This document shows positions 1 through 8,105 of a DNA stretch of 53,960 bases, piece by piece. The notes beneath the pieces were generated by a model. The model did no database searches. It was not told the origin of the DNA and worked only from the letters and a program-made list of their open reading frames with translations. Each line of letters opens with the position of its first letter. The first letter of the stretch is position 1. The stretch is taken from positions 1 through 53,960 of the forward strand of contig CAYRRM010000018.1 in the NCBI GenBank assembly GCA_964426675.1, in the 5' to 3' direction. The translations under genes and the position numbers were made by a program. Origin of the DNA: DYMC01 sp035406705 (GTDB lineage Bacteria > Verrucomicrobiota > Lentisphaeria > Victivallales > GWF2-50-93).

Positions 1-266
1 TACTTACTTGTCAAATAATTATATAATATTTTTTGAATTTTTCAGTAAAGCCTAAGTATTTTTTTCATATAAGCATCTCCTTATCTCTTCTTTTTTAATT
101 TGTTTTTGCTGTGTAAGTTGTCCTTATCTGAAAACTTATAACCTCTTTATGTTTGAAAATTCATTGTGCTCCGTCTTATTGTTTTCAACTTGCACCAGTT
201 ACTAAGTGTTGTATTGATGTTTGACAAGGGTACGTTCTCTTCGTGAAATAAGCGTGTTAGTATTTT

Positions 267-1547
267 TCATTTTGTTTTAAAGTTTTCAAATTTTGTTTTG
301 TGAATTTTGGGGACATTTATAAGCATTTCAATGTAGCCGTTACGAAGATATTTTATGGACAATACTTTTGATGTTCTGTGCGCGAGAGCTACGATATCAT
401 GTCGTTGAGGAGGGATTTTAATAAGAATTTTTAAATTGAACTTTTCAATTTTTTTTTCAATTGCCTTTTTAAGCTCTTCAATACCTTCTGAAGTTTTTGC
501 TGAAATAAATATACCATCCGGGATAGTTGATTTAAGTATTGCTTTTTTGAGAGAATCGTCGAGGATATCTGTTTTATTGAATACTGTTATAATTTCCTTT
601 TCTCCAGCTCCGAGTTCATCTAATACGGATATTGTTGTTTTCATATGTTCTTCCCAATATGGGCTTGAGATGTCAAGGACATGTACGAGTATATCGGCGT
701 AGAGAGCTTCTTCTAAGGTTGATTTGAATGCTTCGACGAGTGTATGCGGGAGTTTTCTTATAAAACCTACTGTATCGGATACGATAACATTGCCTGAGTT
801 TAACTTTAGTTTTCTGGAGGTAGTATCGAGGGTGGCAAAAAGTTTATCTTCTATATAGACATCTGCATTAGTTAAAGTTCTCAGTAAAGAAGATTTTCCT
901 GCATTTGTGTATCCAACTATTGCTATGCGCGGAATTTGGCTCTTTTCAGATAGGTTTCTTTCTATTTGTCTTCTTTTTTGTATTTCAAGGAGTTCTTTTT
1001 GCAATATAGAGATTTTTCTTTTTATAATTCTTCTATCAACTTCTATTTGTTGTTCTCCTTCACCTCTTGTTCCGAGTGCACCTCCGCGTTGTCTTGAGAG
1101 GTGTGTCCATGCCCTTTTTAAGCGTGGAAGGAAGTATTTATATCTAGCGAGTTCCACCTGTAAAACGGCTTCTTTTGTCTTTGCTCTTGAGGCAAAAATA
1201 TCAATTATTACTTCCTGTCTATCAATTACGGGTAATTTTGATAATTCCTCAAGGTTTCGTTGTTGAGAAGGACTTAATTCGCAGTCAAAGATTATGATTT
1301 CTGCGAGGCATTCTTTTGCGAAATTCGCAATTTCTTCTGCCTTTCCTGATCCTACGTAGAAGCCAGGATTTACATCTTTTACTATTGCAAAAATCTCGTG
1401 TCGTTGTTCTATTCCTAAAGTACGTGCTAATTCGGATAATTCATTAAGATGCTCTCTTGCATCAAATGAACTATTATTTTGATCCTGAATTCCTACTAAT
1501 AATGCTGTTTTGAAATTTTTTTCTGATTCTTTTTTTACATCAATCAT
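267..1547 (-). CDS. hflX: GTPase HflX
   Basis: HflX is a ribosome-associated GTPase that helps split or rescue stalled 70S ribosomes under stress. The 426-residue length is normal for the family. Visible are the N-terminal HflX domain, the glycine-rich linker RQRGGALGTRGEGE near 153-165, the P-loop GYTNAGKSS at 212-220, the G3 motif DTVG at 258-261 and the G4 motif NKTD at 324-327. The start ATG overlaps the stop of the upstream Cache-sensor gene by 4 bp, so the two are probably translationally coupled, and this is the last gene of the minus-strand run. One copy of the TGCGA-NNN-TCGCA palindrome lies inside it, at 1317-1329. Identification is secure. Confidence 0.96.
   Translation of the reverse strand: MIDVKKESEKNFKTALLVGIQDQNNSSFDAREHLNELSELARTLGIEQRHEIFAIVKDVNPGFYVGSGKAEEIANFAKECLAEIIIFDCELSPSQQRNLEELSKLPVIDRQEVIIDIFASRAKTKEAVLQVELARYKYFLPRLKRAWTHLSRQRGGALGTRGEGEQQIEVDRRIIKRKISILQKELLEIQKRRQIERNLSEKSQIPRIAIVGYTNAGKSSLLRTLTNADVYIEDKLFATLDTTSRKLKLNSGNVIVSDTVGFIRKLPHTLVEAFKSTLEEALYADILVHVLDISSPYWEEHMKTTISVLDELGAGEKEIITVFNKTDILDDSLKKAILKSTIPDGIFISAKTSEGIEELKKAIEKKIEKFNLKILIKIPPQRHDIVALAHRTSKVLSIKYLRNGYIEMLINVPKIHKTKFENFKTK
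1317..1329. repeat. Iterated palindrome TGCGA-AAT-TCGCA, copy 1
   Basis: In hflX, read as A-N-F-A on the coding strand. The inverted repeat extends one more base on each side (TTGCGA/TCGCAA). Confidence 0.85.
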
Positions 1548-2710
1548 TCTTTTATTTTACTTTGTTCTTTTGAATTGAACTGAGGGTAATGTTTTTCCAT
1601 ACACTCAGGGCAAATACCATGTGTAAATAGAGCATTGCTATGTTGAGAGATATAATCTTCGACTTGATTCCAATAACCTTTATCATCTCTAATTTTTTTA
1701 CAAATACAACATATTGGTATTATACCTCTTAAAAGTTCAATTTCTTTCTTGTATATTTTAAATGTTATGAAGCATAATATCATTACAATAGTGGAAATTA
1801 TTGAGCAGATAAATAGATTTAGAAGAAAAGCGTTAAAGATTTTTTTGATGACGTGTTCCTCTTCCTGTTCAACTATTAGATACCATTTGAATTCGGGGAT
1901 AAACCTTGTATTAAAATGAATAGTTTTTTGTCCTTTTGAAAACATTAGTGATTTATTTTCATTTTTTTTAAAGGAATGTAATAATTCCTCTCCATGTTCG
2001 AAAGACAGGATATTTTTGATATTTTTAGGGAAAGCGGCACCACATAACTTTATATTTCCTTTCATATCGGTAAAATATATTCTTCTATTATATTTTTTCT
2101 GATATTTTTCTATCAGAGAAGTTACGGCATCTATAGTAAGTCCTACACCGGTGACTCCAAGATATTCGCCATTATATCCATAGATTTTGTAGTTTACAAA
2201 GATTGTCATCGTATCTCTATTTGCCATATCAGGGTCGATATTTATCTCATAGTCTTCTTTCATTTTTCTGACTCGAAAATACCATATATCACGATATTCT
2301 ATTTCTGAGACCTTTTTTAATATTCCTCCGGAATAATAGTAATTAAAGGTTCGTTCAGATACGAGGAAACTTGAAAAAGTGTTGAACTTTTCCTTAATAG
2401 TTTTGAGGTATCGAGCCATTTGTTTACTATCTTTTTCACCATTCAAAATCCAGTCTCTGAGAAAAGTGTCGCATGCCATTTGAGATGAGATAAAAACTGG
2501 TCTAATAAGATCCCTCTGGATTTCTGAATAAACATTATCACTTGTGAGGGGCAATTCATTTTCAGAGATCTCTTTTCTAATAGTATTTCTGGAAGAAAAA
2601 TAACTTAGTAAACTTGTTACAATAGAACCGACAAGAAGAATTATAAAAATGGATATAAGGAAAACTTTATTGTTAAAGATGTAATATATTTTTTCTCTAT
2701 ATTTTGGCAT
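1544..2710 (-). CDS. Membrane Cache-type sensor with C-terminal Cys4 tail
   Basis: This 388-residue protein has a transmembrane helix at about 15-36, an extracytoplasmic region of about 250 residues that looks like a Cache/PAS-like ligand domain (including TDMKGNIKLCG and the YLGVTGVGLT stretch), and a second helix at about 295-320. The cytoplasmic part is only a short tail starting LLRGIIPICCICKKIRDDKG and ending GICPECMEKHYP. It carries two CxxC pairs (C334/C337 and C367/C370). This tail is a recurring C-terminal module of signalling proteins, often after PAS or receiver domains, and may bind a metal; that is family knowledge. No kinase, GGDEF or methyl-accepting output domain is present, so the output is unknown. 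It overlaps hflX by 4 bp. Confidence 0.7.
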   Translation of the reverse strand: MPKYREKIYYIFNNKVFLISIFIILLVGSIVTSLLSYFSSRNTIRKEISENELPLTSDNVYSEIQRDLIRPVFISSQMACDTFLRDWILNGEKDSKQMARYLKTIKEKFNTFSSFLVSERTFNYYYSGGILKKVSEIEYRDIWYFRVRKMKEDYEINIDPDMANRDTMTIFVNYKIYGYNGEYLGVTGVGLTIDAVTSLIEKYQKKYNRRIYFTDMKGNIKLCGAAFPKNIKNILSFEHGEELLHSFKKNENKSLMFSKGQKTIHFNTRFIPEFKWYLIVEQEEEHVIKKIFNAFLLNLFICSIISTIVMILCFITFKIYKKEIELLRGIIPICCICKKIRDDKGYWNQVEDYISQHSNALFTHGICPECMEKHYPQFNSKEQSKIKE

Positions 2711-2723
2711 ATTTATTTTAAAA

Positions 2724-3566
2724 TTATTTTATTATTGATCCCCTAAAATCCTTTGTATTTCTGATTCCTAATCTTGTGAGAGAAAAATCATATTTGCATG
2801 GGTCTTCTGGATTAATCTTTTTGAAAGCATTTGTTATTTCGATAGCGGCTTTAAAATCAGGATTTTTTCTTTTTGTAAATCCGAGATAATATGAAATTTG
2901 CCACATATGTGTGTCGAGAGGGATTATTAATTCAGATTTTGGGATAAGTTTCCAGCCTCCAGGATCTATTTCATCTTGTCTCACAAGCCATTTTATCATT
3001 AGATTAAGTCTTTTGCAAGGGCTTCCATTTGATGGTCTTGGTATAAGGTAATTTGCTTTTTGAGAATTTCCATTCAGGAGAATAGCAAAATTTTCAATGG
3101 TCCATATATAACTTTTTGTATTTGTGAAAAAATTTGAAAATGCCATTTCGAGAGAACCAAATTTTTTTATTGCGGATTTTGCATTTAAGAGGAGTTTTGA
3201 AAGCTGAAGAGCATCGGTAAATCGGTGTTTAAAGCCTTTTAATGAGGTGATAAAACCTTTTTCAGAATTCTCCATGATAAAATGATATGGGGCGTTATCC
3301 ATCTTATCAAGGACAAACTCTATACTTTTTATAATTTGACAAACTCTCCCATAAGCGAGTGAGGAAGCAATTAAAGCTACAATTTCTCTATCCTGAATAC
3401 TTTTGTAGTCATAGAGGAACTGCAATGGATCGGGGCTGATATAATCAAAATGATTATATCTCTGATATATGAAGTCAAACGCCTTGCGAAATTCGCAGGC
3501 GTTTGATTTATTCAGTTTTTGTATGCTTAATTTATTGCTTTGAGAAAGAATCTTTCCCTGCTCCAC
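2724..3566 (-). CDS. TIGR02757/DUF2400 family protein
   Basis: The conserved core (RYNHFDYISPDPLQFLYDY, SSLAYGRVCQI, PSNGSPCKRLNLMIKWLVRQ, IPLDTHMWQISYYLG) matches the TIGR02757/DUF2400 family, whose biochemical function is not established; members are about 250-280 residues. The frame stays open up to an ATG at 3680, but the first 50 codons of that longer version lie on top of the rubredoxin gene and have no family character, so I reject that start. No good ATG remains. A GTG at 3566 gives about 280 residues and overlaps rubredoxin by 35 bp; a rarer start nearer 3530 is also possible. The start is uncertain, the family call is good. Confidence 0.75.
   Translation of the reverse strand: MEQGKILSQSNKLSIQKLNKSNACEFRKAFDFIYQRYNHFDYISPDPLQFLYDYKSIQDREIVALIASSLAYGRVCQIIKSIEFVLDKMDNAPYHFIMENSEKGFITSLKGFKHRFTDALQLSKLLLNAKSAIKKFGSLEMAFSNFFTNTKSYIWTIENFAILLNGNSQKANYLIPRPSNGSPCKRLNLMIKWLVRQDEIDPGGWKLIPKSELIIPLDTHMWQISYYLGFTKRKNPDFKAAIEITNAFKKINPEDPCKYDFSLTRLGIRNTKDFRGSIIK
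3485..3497. repeat. Iterated palindrome, copy 2 (AAT centre)
   Basis: In the 5' part of the DUF2400 gene, read in another frame as C-E-F-R-K. Flanking GCC/GGC bases extend the pairing. Confidence 0.85.
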
Positions 3567-3690
3567 ATTCCGGGCAGACCCAATCTGCAGGAACTTTTTC
3601 AAATGGAGTTCCAGGATTGACGCCGTTTTCAGGGTCGCCTTTTTGTGGGTCGTAGACGTAACCGCAGACATCGCAGACATATTTATCCAT
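3532..3690 (-). CDS. rub: Rubredoxin (52 residues)
   Basis: A complete rubredoxin is encoded in a frame partly hidden by the overlong reading of the next gene. It reads MDKYVCDVCGYVYDP at the N-terminus and DWVCPECGAGKDSF near the end. The two CxxCG knuckles (C6/C9 and C39/C42) bind a single iron, and the length is typical. An AAGGAG Shine-Dalgarno lies 11 nt before the ATG. It starts 14 bp after the flavodiiron protein gene, an arrangement known from rubredoxin:oxygen oxidoreductase systems, where rubredoxin passes electrons from NAD(P)H:rubredoxin reductase to the flavodiiron enzyme, rubrerythrin or superoxide reductase in the cytoplasm. Very confident. Confidence 0.96.
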   Translation of the reverse strand: MDKYVCDVCGYVYDPQKGDPENGVNPGTPFEKVPADWVCPECGAGKDSFSKQ

Positions 3691-3704
3691 TTTTGTTTTT
3701 CTCC

Positions 3705-4916
3705 TTAGTTTTGAGTTAATGATTTTAATTTTTCTGCAATTTTTTTACCGAGTTCAAAACACTTATTTAATTCATCTCTGGTTGGGACATATTTTACTGA
3801 AATTGGTTCGGAAACGATTTCGAATTTCATTTCTTTGAGAAAAGAGTCGAGTTGTCTTGTTGCTTCTCCACTCCAGCCGTATGATCCGAATGCTGCTCCA
3901 ATTTTATTTTTGGGGCGAAGACCTTTGAGGTAAAAAATTAAATCCGCCATTGTTGGGAAGATATTATTGTTGAGAGTTGGAGAACCAAAAAGTATAGCCC
4001 CGGAATTTAATTGCTCTGTTGCAATATCGCTTCTATGATTTGCGCTGAGTGGCATAAGTTTAACTTCTGTGCCAGTGGCTATAATTCCATCGCTTATTGC
4101 TTCAGCCATTTTTGTAGTACTCCCCCACATTGTATCGAAAATGATAATTGCTCTATTTTGAGGTTTTTGAAGAGCCCATTTTTCATATAGGGATAAGATT
4201 TTACATATCCCATTATTTCTCCATATTGGTCCATGATCGGTGGCGATCATTTTTATATCAATATTTAAAGAGGATATTTGAGATAATAATTTCAGGATAA
4301 GGTCAGAATAGGGTAACAAGATATTTGCATAGTATTTTTCAGCCTCTGTTTCAAGTATATAATTATCGATTTTATCATAAAATCTTTCAGAAGATGCAAG
4401 ATGCATTCCGAAGGCATCCTGAGAAAATAAAATACGATCTTCGTGAAGATATGTAAACATGCTATCTGGCCAATGGAGCATTCTGGTCTCTATAAATGAA
4501 ACGGTTTTTCCTCCGAGATCTATTTTGTCTCCAGTTTTAACAACAGTTAGTTCAAAATTAGGGTTTAAATGTTTTTTCAATGCTTCTGCGCCGTTTTTGG
4601 AGCAGAATACTTTTTCTGGTTTAATTATTTCTGCTGTTTTTATTAGAGCTCCCGAGTGGTCCATTTCAGAATGGTTAGAAATAATGTAATCTATTTCTGA
4701 AGGAGCTATTATTGAAGATATACGGGCGAGCATTTCATCAAAAAATGGTAGTTTTACAGTATCAACAAGAACGTTTTTTTCAGCAAGGATTAGATAAGCG
4801 TTATAAGTAGTTCCTTGACTTGTATTATAACCGTGAAAATTTCTTATTTCCCAATCAATAGCTCCGACCCAATATACGTTTTCTGAAATTTTTATGGCTT
4901 CTGCAGAAGATCTCAT
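3705..4916 (-). CDS. fprA: Flavodiiron protein (rubredoxin:O2/NO oxidoreductase, FprA family)
   Basis: This is a class A flavodiiron protein of 403 residues, the usual size. The N-terminal metallo-beta-lactamase-like domain carries the diiron ligand motif H82-x-E84-x-D86-H87 (NHSEMDHSG). Later ligand regions are MLHWPDSM, LFSQDAFG and TDHGPIW. The C-terminal flavodoxin domain begins about residue 258 with the FMN loop FDTMWGSTTKMAEA and contains FGSPTLNNN and AFGSYGWSG. The family reduces O2 to water or NO to N2O in anaerobes. The rubredoxin just downstream is the expected electron donor. Eight bases separate it from the ferritin-like gene upstream, so it belongs to the oxidative-stress operon. 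Confidence 0.94.
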   Translation of the reverse strand: MRSSAEAIKISENVYWVGAIDWEIRNFHGYNTSQGTTYNAYLILAEKNVLVDTVKLPFFDEMLARISSIIAPSEIDYIISNHSEMDHSGALIKTAEIIKPEKVFCSKNGAEALKKHLNPNFELTVVKTGDKIDLGGKTVSFIETRMLHWPDSMFTYLHEDRILFSQDAFGMHLASSERFYDKIDNYILETEAEKYYANILLPYSDLILKLLSQISSLNIDIKMIATDHGPIWRNNGICKILSLYEKWALQKPQNRAIIIFDTMWGSTTKMAEAISDGIIATGTEVKLMPLSANHRSDIATEQLNSGAILFGSPTLNNNIFPTMADLIFYLKGLRPKNKIGAAFGSYGWSGEATRQLDSFLKEMKFEIVSEPISVKYVPTRDELNKCFELGKKIAEKLKSLTQN

Positions 4917-4924
4917 AATAAATT

Positions 4925-5407
4925 TTACCTTTTTATTGCGACAATTTCCCTTGAGAGAACAGCGATGTGTCCGAGTTCTTCATTTATAAGAAGTTCTATC
5001 TTGTTTTTTTCATTTTCTGTTTTCAGCATTTTCTTTATTGACGTGTAATAAACTACAGAATCTTTTTCAATTTTCAAAGCAATTGACAGAATTTCTTCTA
5101 TTGAAGTTTCATTATTAATGAGTTCTGCAGGGGTATCTGTATTGAAGATTTGACCTTCTGCCATAGCCCTGATATAAGATACAATTTGGGAATCTGTATC
5201 CGGGACGAGAGATTCCGTTTCTCCCACAAAAAGAGCTTTCATTTCGAGGAAGGTTTGCTCGTGTTTTTCCTCCATTTGAGCGAATTTTTCAAGCATGGCT
5301 TTAATTTCTGGTTTTACTGCAATTGAAGACGCTTTTCTATAAAAATCCCGTCCATTTCGTTCAATTTGAGCTGCCATTTCAAATACTTCTTCTGCGCTCA
5401 TTATCAT
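4925..5407 (-). CDS. Ferritin-like/rubrerythrin-type diiron protein without rubredoxin domain
   Basis: A 160-residue, four-helix ferritin-like protein. Diiron-ligand patterns are visible in both halves: EMAAQIERNGRDFYRKA and QMEEKHEQTFLEM in the first, and ALKIEKDSVVYYTSI and INEELGHIAVLSREI in the second. There is no C-terminal rubredoxin knuckle, so it is not a classical rubrerythrin. Likely roles are peroxide reduction or iron handling, inferred from family and from neighbours (ferritin upstream, flavodiiron protein downstream). The second Met (residue 3) is an alternative start. Confidence 0.85.
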   Translation of the reverse strand: MIMSAEEVFEMAAQIERNGRDFYRKASSIAVKPEIKAMLEKFAQMEEKHEQTFLEMKALFVGETESLVPDTDSQIVSYIRAMAEGQIFNTDTPAELINNETSIEEILSIALKIEKDSVVYYTSIKKMLKTENEKNKIELLINEELGHIAVLSREIVAIKR

Positions 5408-5471
5408 TTTTTTATCTCCTTTTTAGTTGAGAAAAGAGGTTGTGATAAAAAATCTCTCGTTTTCAATTTTT

Positions 5472-6005
5472 TTAAGCTGTCGTTGGATTATAGCCACCTG
5501 GAATAGTTGGGGCTACAAAAGTCCTTGTACCCAGCTCTTTATCTATCATGAATATAGCTTCTTTTGAATCAATAACCATTTTTAGTTGATTTACTATTTC
5601 ACTTGCCTTTTCTTCTTCTTCAACCTGTTCATTTATATACCACTGAAGGAAATTCGCGCTGGCAAAGTCATCCTCGTCTTTTGCGATTTTCGCAAGTTTA
5701 TTGATACGAGCAGTTACACTTTCCTCGTGATGAAGAGCATGTTCGAAAGCTTCTAAAGGTGTTTTCCATGATTCAGGAGGGGCTTCTATTTTCATTAATT
5801 TTACTTTTCCACCGCGGCTGAGGATATAATTATGAAATCCCATTGCATGAATGAGTTCTTCTTTAACCTGGACTTGCATCCAGTTTGCGAAACCGTTTAA
5901 TCCTTTAGCTTTAAAATCAGCAGACATTGCCTGATAGATATAAGAGGAGAACAGCTCGTAATTGAGCTGTTCGTTCATAGCATCTTCAAGTTTTTTAGGG
6001 ATCAT
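5472..6005 (-). CDS. ftnA: Ferritin (FtnA-type)
   Basis: A 177-residue non-haem ferritin, which stores iron in a 24-mer shell. The sequence opens MIPKKLEDAMNEQLNYEL and contains ferroxidase-centre patterns VKEELIHAMGFHNYI, HHEESVTARI and INEQVEEEEKASEI, with QWY before the last. It starts 3 bp after the superoxide reductase stop, so the two are certainly co-transcribed. Storing iron fits the rest of this operon, since it limits Fenton chemistry when an anaerobe meets oxygen. A palindrome copy (5682-5694) falls in the codons for L-A-K-I-A-K. Confidence 0.94.
   Translation of the reverse strand: MIPKKLEDAMNEQLNYELFSSYIYQAMSADFKAKGLNGFANWMQVQVKEELIHAMGFHNYILSRGGKVKLMKIEAPPESWKTPLEAFEHALHHEESVTARINKLAKIAKDEDDFASANFLQWYINEQVEEEEKASEIVNQLKMVIDSKEAIFMIDKELGTRTFVAPTIPGGYNPTTA
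5682..5694. repeat. Iterated palindrome, copy 3 (TTT centre)
   Basis: In ftnA, codons for L-A-K-I-A-K. Pairing extends by one base on each side. Confidence 0.85.
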
Positions 6006-6008
6006 AAA

Positions 6009-6386
6009 TTATGCCCTCCATAGCCCGTGAAGATTGCAGTATGCCCTTACTATGAGTTTATCTGATTTTGGAACGTAGAATTCAGCAGATGGGGATTCTC
6101 CTGGTTTTAAATACTTTCTATTTACGTAATCTCGATTAATAATCTCAATCCATTCGATATGGTGTTCTTCTGTCATAGGATGGGGGACAGCGCCAACTTC
6201 CACTTTAGTTCCTTTTTGTCCTTCTTTCAAGACAGGTACATGTTTTTCCTTTGATGCATCGACGGTATTTTCTTTTTGTAAGACCACTGGTTCTCCACAG
6301 CATGTGATTTCACAATCAGCATCGGAGAGCATTTCAATAGTCATGTTTTTGTGACATTTTAATACATCGCCTCTTTTTAATTTCAT
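6009..6386 (-). CDS. dfx: Superoxide reductase (desulfoferrodoxin) with incomplete FeCys4 site
   Basis: Reduces superoxide to hydrogen peroxide without making O2. The catalytic Fe(His4Cys) site is complete: H49 (EKHVP, with E47), H69 (PHP), H75, C117 and H120 (CNLHG), almost at the numbering of Desulfovibrio desulfoferrodoxin. The N-terminal rubredoxin-like Fe site is not complete. C11, C29 and C30 are present, but the position expected for the second cysteine of the first CxxC is Asn14 (CHKN). An extra C25 exists. The protein therefore resembles class III enzymes, with a desulforedoxin-like domain that has probably lost its iron. Length is 125 residues. It lies between rubrerythrin and ferritin. 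Confidence 0.93.
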   Translation of the reverse strand: MKLKRGDVLKCHKNMTIEMLSDADCEITCCGEPVVLQKENTVDASKEKHVPVLKEGQKGTKVEVGAVPHPMTEEHHIEWIEIINRDYVNRKYLKPGESPSAEFYVPKSDKLIVRAYCNLHGLWRA

Positions 6387-6432
6387 TTTTTCTCCTTTTT
6401 GTTTTAGTTATTTTTAGTAGTAATTTTACTAT

Positions 6433-7008
6433 TTACCAATTATGTTGTTTTATTTCAAAGTATGCCTGGGGATGTCCACATGTTGGGCATTTTGCAGGGG
6501 CTTTTTCGGAATTATGAGTATAGCCGCATTTTCTGCATTGCCATACAACTTTTTCTTTTCGTTCAAAGACTAAATTGTTCTTTATGTTCGCAAGGAGTTC
6601 TCTATATCTTTCCTCATGGGCTTTTTCTGCGACAGAAACGAGTCTGAATTTATTTGCTACTTCAGTGAATCCTTCCTCATCTGCGATTTTTGCAAAATCT
6701 GGATAGAGTGTTCCCCATTCACATTTTTCTCCTTCAGCTGCGGCGAGTAAATTTTCTGCAGTAGTTCCTATTTTACCGGCTGGATAAGTAGCAGTGATTT
6801 CGACATCTCCACCTTCAAGGAATTTAAAAAAATTTTTTGCATGTATTCTTTCCTGTTCAGCTGTTAGTTCGAATACAGCTGCGATTTGTTCATAACCTTC
6901 TTCTCGTGCTTTAGATGCAAAGAACGAATAACGATTTCTTGCCTGGGATTCGCCTGCAAAGGCTTTGAGAAGATTTTGTTCAGTTTTTGTTCCTTTTAAG
7001 CTCTTCAT
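6433..7008 (-). CDS. rbr: Rubrerythrin
   Basis: A 191-residue classical rubrerythrin, an NADH/rubredoxin-dependent peroxidase of anaerobes. The N-terminal ferritin-like domain (KAFAGESQARNRYSFFA, AEQERIHAKNFF, EKAHEERYRELL) supplies the diiron ligands. The C-terminal rubredoxin domain has two knuckles, WQCRKCGY and AKCPTCGHPQAYF. It begins 3 bp after the PerR/Fur-type regulator, so regulator and peroxidase are expressed together, as in many PerR systems. Confidence 0.96.
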   Translation of the reverse strand: MKSLKGTKTEQNLLKAFAGESQARNRYSFFASKAREEGYEQIAAVFELTAEQERIHAKNFFKFLEGGDVEITATYPAGKIGTTAENLLAAAEGEKCEWGTLYPDFAKIADEEGFTEVANKFRLVSVAEKAHEERYRELLANIKNNLVFERKEKVVWQCRKCGYTHNSEKAPAKCPTCGHPQAYFEIKQHNW

Positions 7009-7011
7009 ATT

Positions 7012-7416
7012 TTATACTCCATTTTTTTTATTGATTGTTCTTTTACATTTTTCACAAATTCCCTTCAGATCGATTGATAAAGAAGTTATGGTAGGACTGG
7101 AGGGAAGAATTGATGAAAGATTTTTACGGATTTCATACAATTTTTGATTCTCGTAGTCCGACACAGAACCGCATTTAATGCATTGAAAATGAAAGTGTTC
7201 TTCAATGTTTCCATCATAGCGTTTTGTCTCTCCAAAAGATTCTAATTTTGTGATGATACCTGACTTAGTGAGAACATCAAGATTTCTGTATAGAGAACCA
7301 AGACTCATTGATGGAAGGCGTTTTTTTAACGGTTGAAAGAGGTCATCGGCTGTAGGGTGATTTTTCAAGGAACGCAAATAATCAATTATAACTTTTCTTT
7401 GCTTTGTAAGTCTCAT
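7012..7416 (-). CDS. perR: Fur-family regulator, PerR-like by context
   Basis: A 134-residue Fur-family repressor. The N-terminal winged helix includes RLTKQRKVIIDYL and MSLGSLYRNLDVL. The dimerisation half has the regulatory metal motif EEHFHFQCIKCG and two CxxC pairs for structural zinc (CIKC and CEKC). The sequence alone does not separate Fur from PerR. Its position as first gene of a rubrerythrin/superoxide reductase/ferritin operon favours peroxide sensing. A TTGACA-16-TAAAAT promoter lies just upstream (7446-7473) with an inverted repeat over its -35 box, so autoregulation is plausible. Confidence 0.88.
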   Translation of the reverse strand: MRLTKQRKVIIDYLRSLKNHPTADDLFQPLKKRLPSMSLGSLYRNLDVLTKSGIITKLESFGETKRYDGNIEEHFHFQCIKCGSVSDYENQKLYEIRKNLSSILPSSPTITSLSIDLKGICEKCKRTINKKNGV

Positions 7417-7445
7417 ATGAACTGATAATTTTGAGAACTATTCCT

Positions 7446-7473
7446 ATTTTAATTCATTAACTTGAAATGTCAA
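7446..7473 (-). promoter_or_regulatory. Sigma70-type promoter of the oxidative-stress operon
   Basis: On the minus strand there is TTGACA (7468-7473), a 16-bp spacer and TAAAAT (7446-7451), 30 bp before the perR start. The -35 box is embedded in CTTGA-CATT-TCAAG (7461-7474), a 5-bp inverted repeat that could be an operator. It is not a standard Fur or PerR box. Confidence 0.6.
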
Positions 7474-7483
7474 GCAAGAATAA

Positions 7484-8056
7484 TTATTTTTTTAAAGATT
7501 TAAGGAAGTTTTCAAGTAATCTCATTCCATGTTCAGTTAAAATTGATTCCGGGTGGAATTGTACACCTTCGATAGGTATAGTTTTATGTCTTACTCCCAT
7601 TATAATTCCATCGTCTGTCCATGCTGATATTTCAAGAGATTCAGGCAGCGATTTTCTATCTATGACAAGGGAATGATACCTGGTGGCGTTGAAATTCTGT
7701 GGAATATTTTTGAAGATCCCTTTATTATCGTGTTTAATTTTTGATATTTTTCCGTGCATAAGATAAGGAGCGTGAACTATTTTTCCTCCAAAGACTTCGC
7801 CAATACATTGATGGCCAAGACAAACACCGAGAATTGGAATTTTTCCTTCTGCGCATTTTCTTATTATCCTGCATGATATGCCTGCTTCTTTTGGAGAGCA
7901 GGGGCCTGGTGATATGACTACGGCAGAATACTTTTTTAAATTTATTTTATTTAATGGGAAATCATTTCTTATAACATCTGGCGGAAAACCGAGTTCTGCA
8001 AAATATTGAACCAGATTATAAGTGAAAGAATCATAATTATCTATCATCAATAGCAT
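7484..8056 (-). CDS. pabA: Type 1 glutamine amidotransferase, anthranilate/aminodeoxychorismate synthase component II
   Basis: The 190-residue subunit releases ammonia from glutamine for TrpE or PabB. Class I amidotransferase motifs are complete: the start MLLMIDNYDSFTYNLVQYF, the nucleophile elbow GVCLGHQ with C79, ATRYHSLVI, and the His/Glu pair in GVQFHPESI. TrpG and PabA cannot be told apart by sequence, and no trpE, pabB or trpD is adjacent. The folP gene 13 kb away shows that folate is made, which is compatible with PabA. The gene is monocistronic here. Confidence 0.9.
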   Translation of the reverse strand: MLLMIDNYDSFTYNLVQYFAELGFPPDVIRNDFPLNKINLKKYSAVVISPGPCSPKEAGISCRIIRKCAEGKIPILGVCLGHQCIGEVFGGKIVHAPYLMHGKISKIKHDNKGIFKNIPQNFNATRYHSLVIDRKSLPESLEISAWTDDGIIMGVRHKTIPIEGVQFHPESILTEHGMRLLENFLKSLKK

Positions 8057-8105
8057 AAAAAGTCTCTTATTTATTTTATATATATTTGCATAAAGAATGG
8101 AAAAG

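Noticed and set aside
1..266. Possible partial gene at the left edge
   Set aside because: Only short frames with many stops and no motif; I see nothing to support a feature here.
3567..3680. N-terminal extension of the DUF2400 protein from an ATG at 3680
   Set aside because: It coincides with the intact rubredoxin gene in another frame and has no conserved residues of the family.
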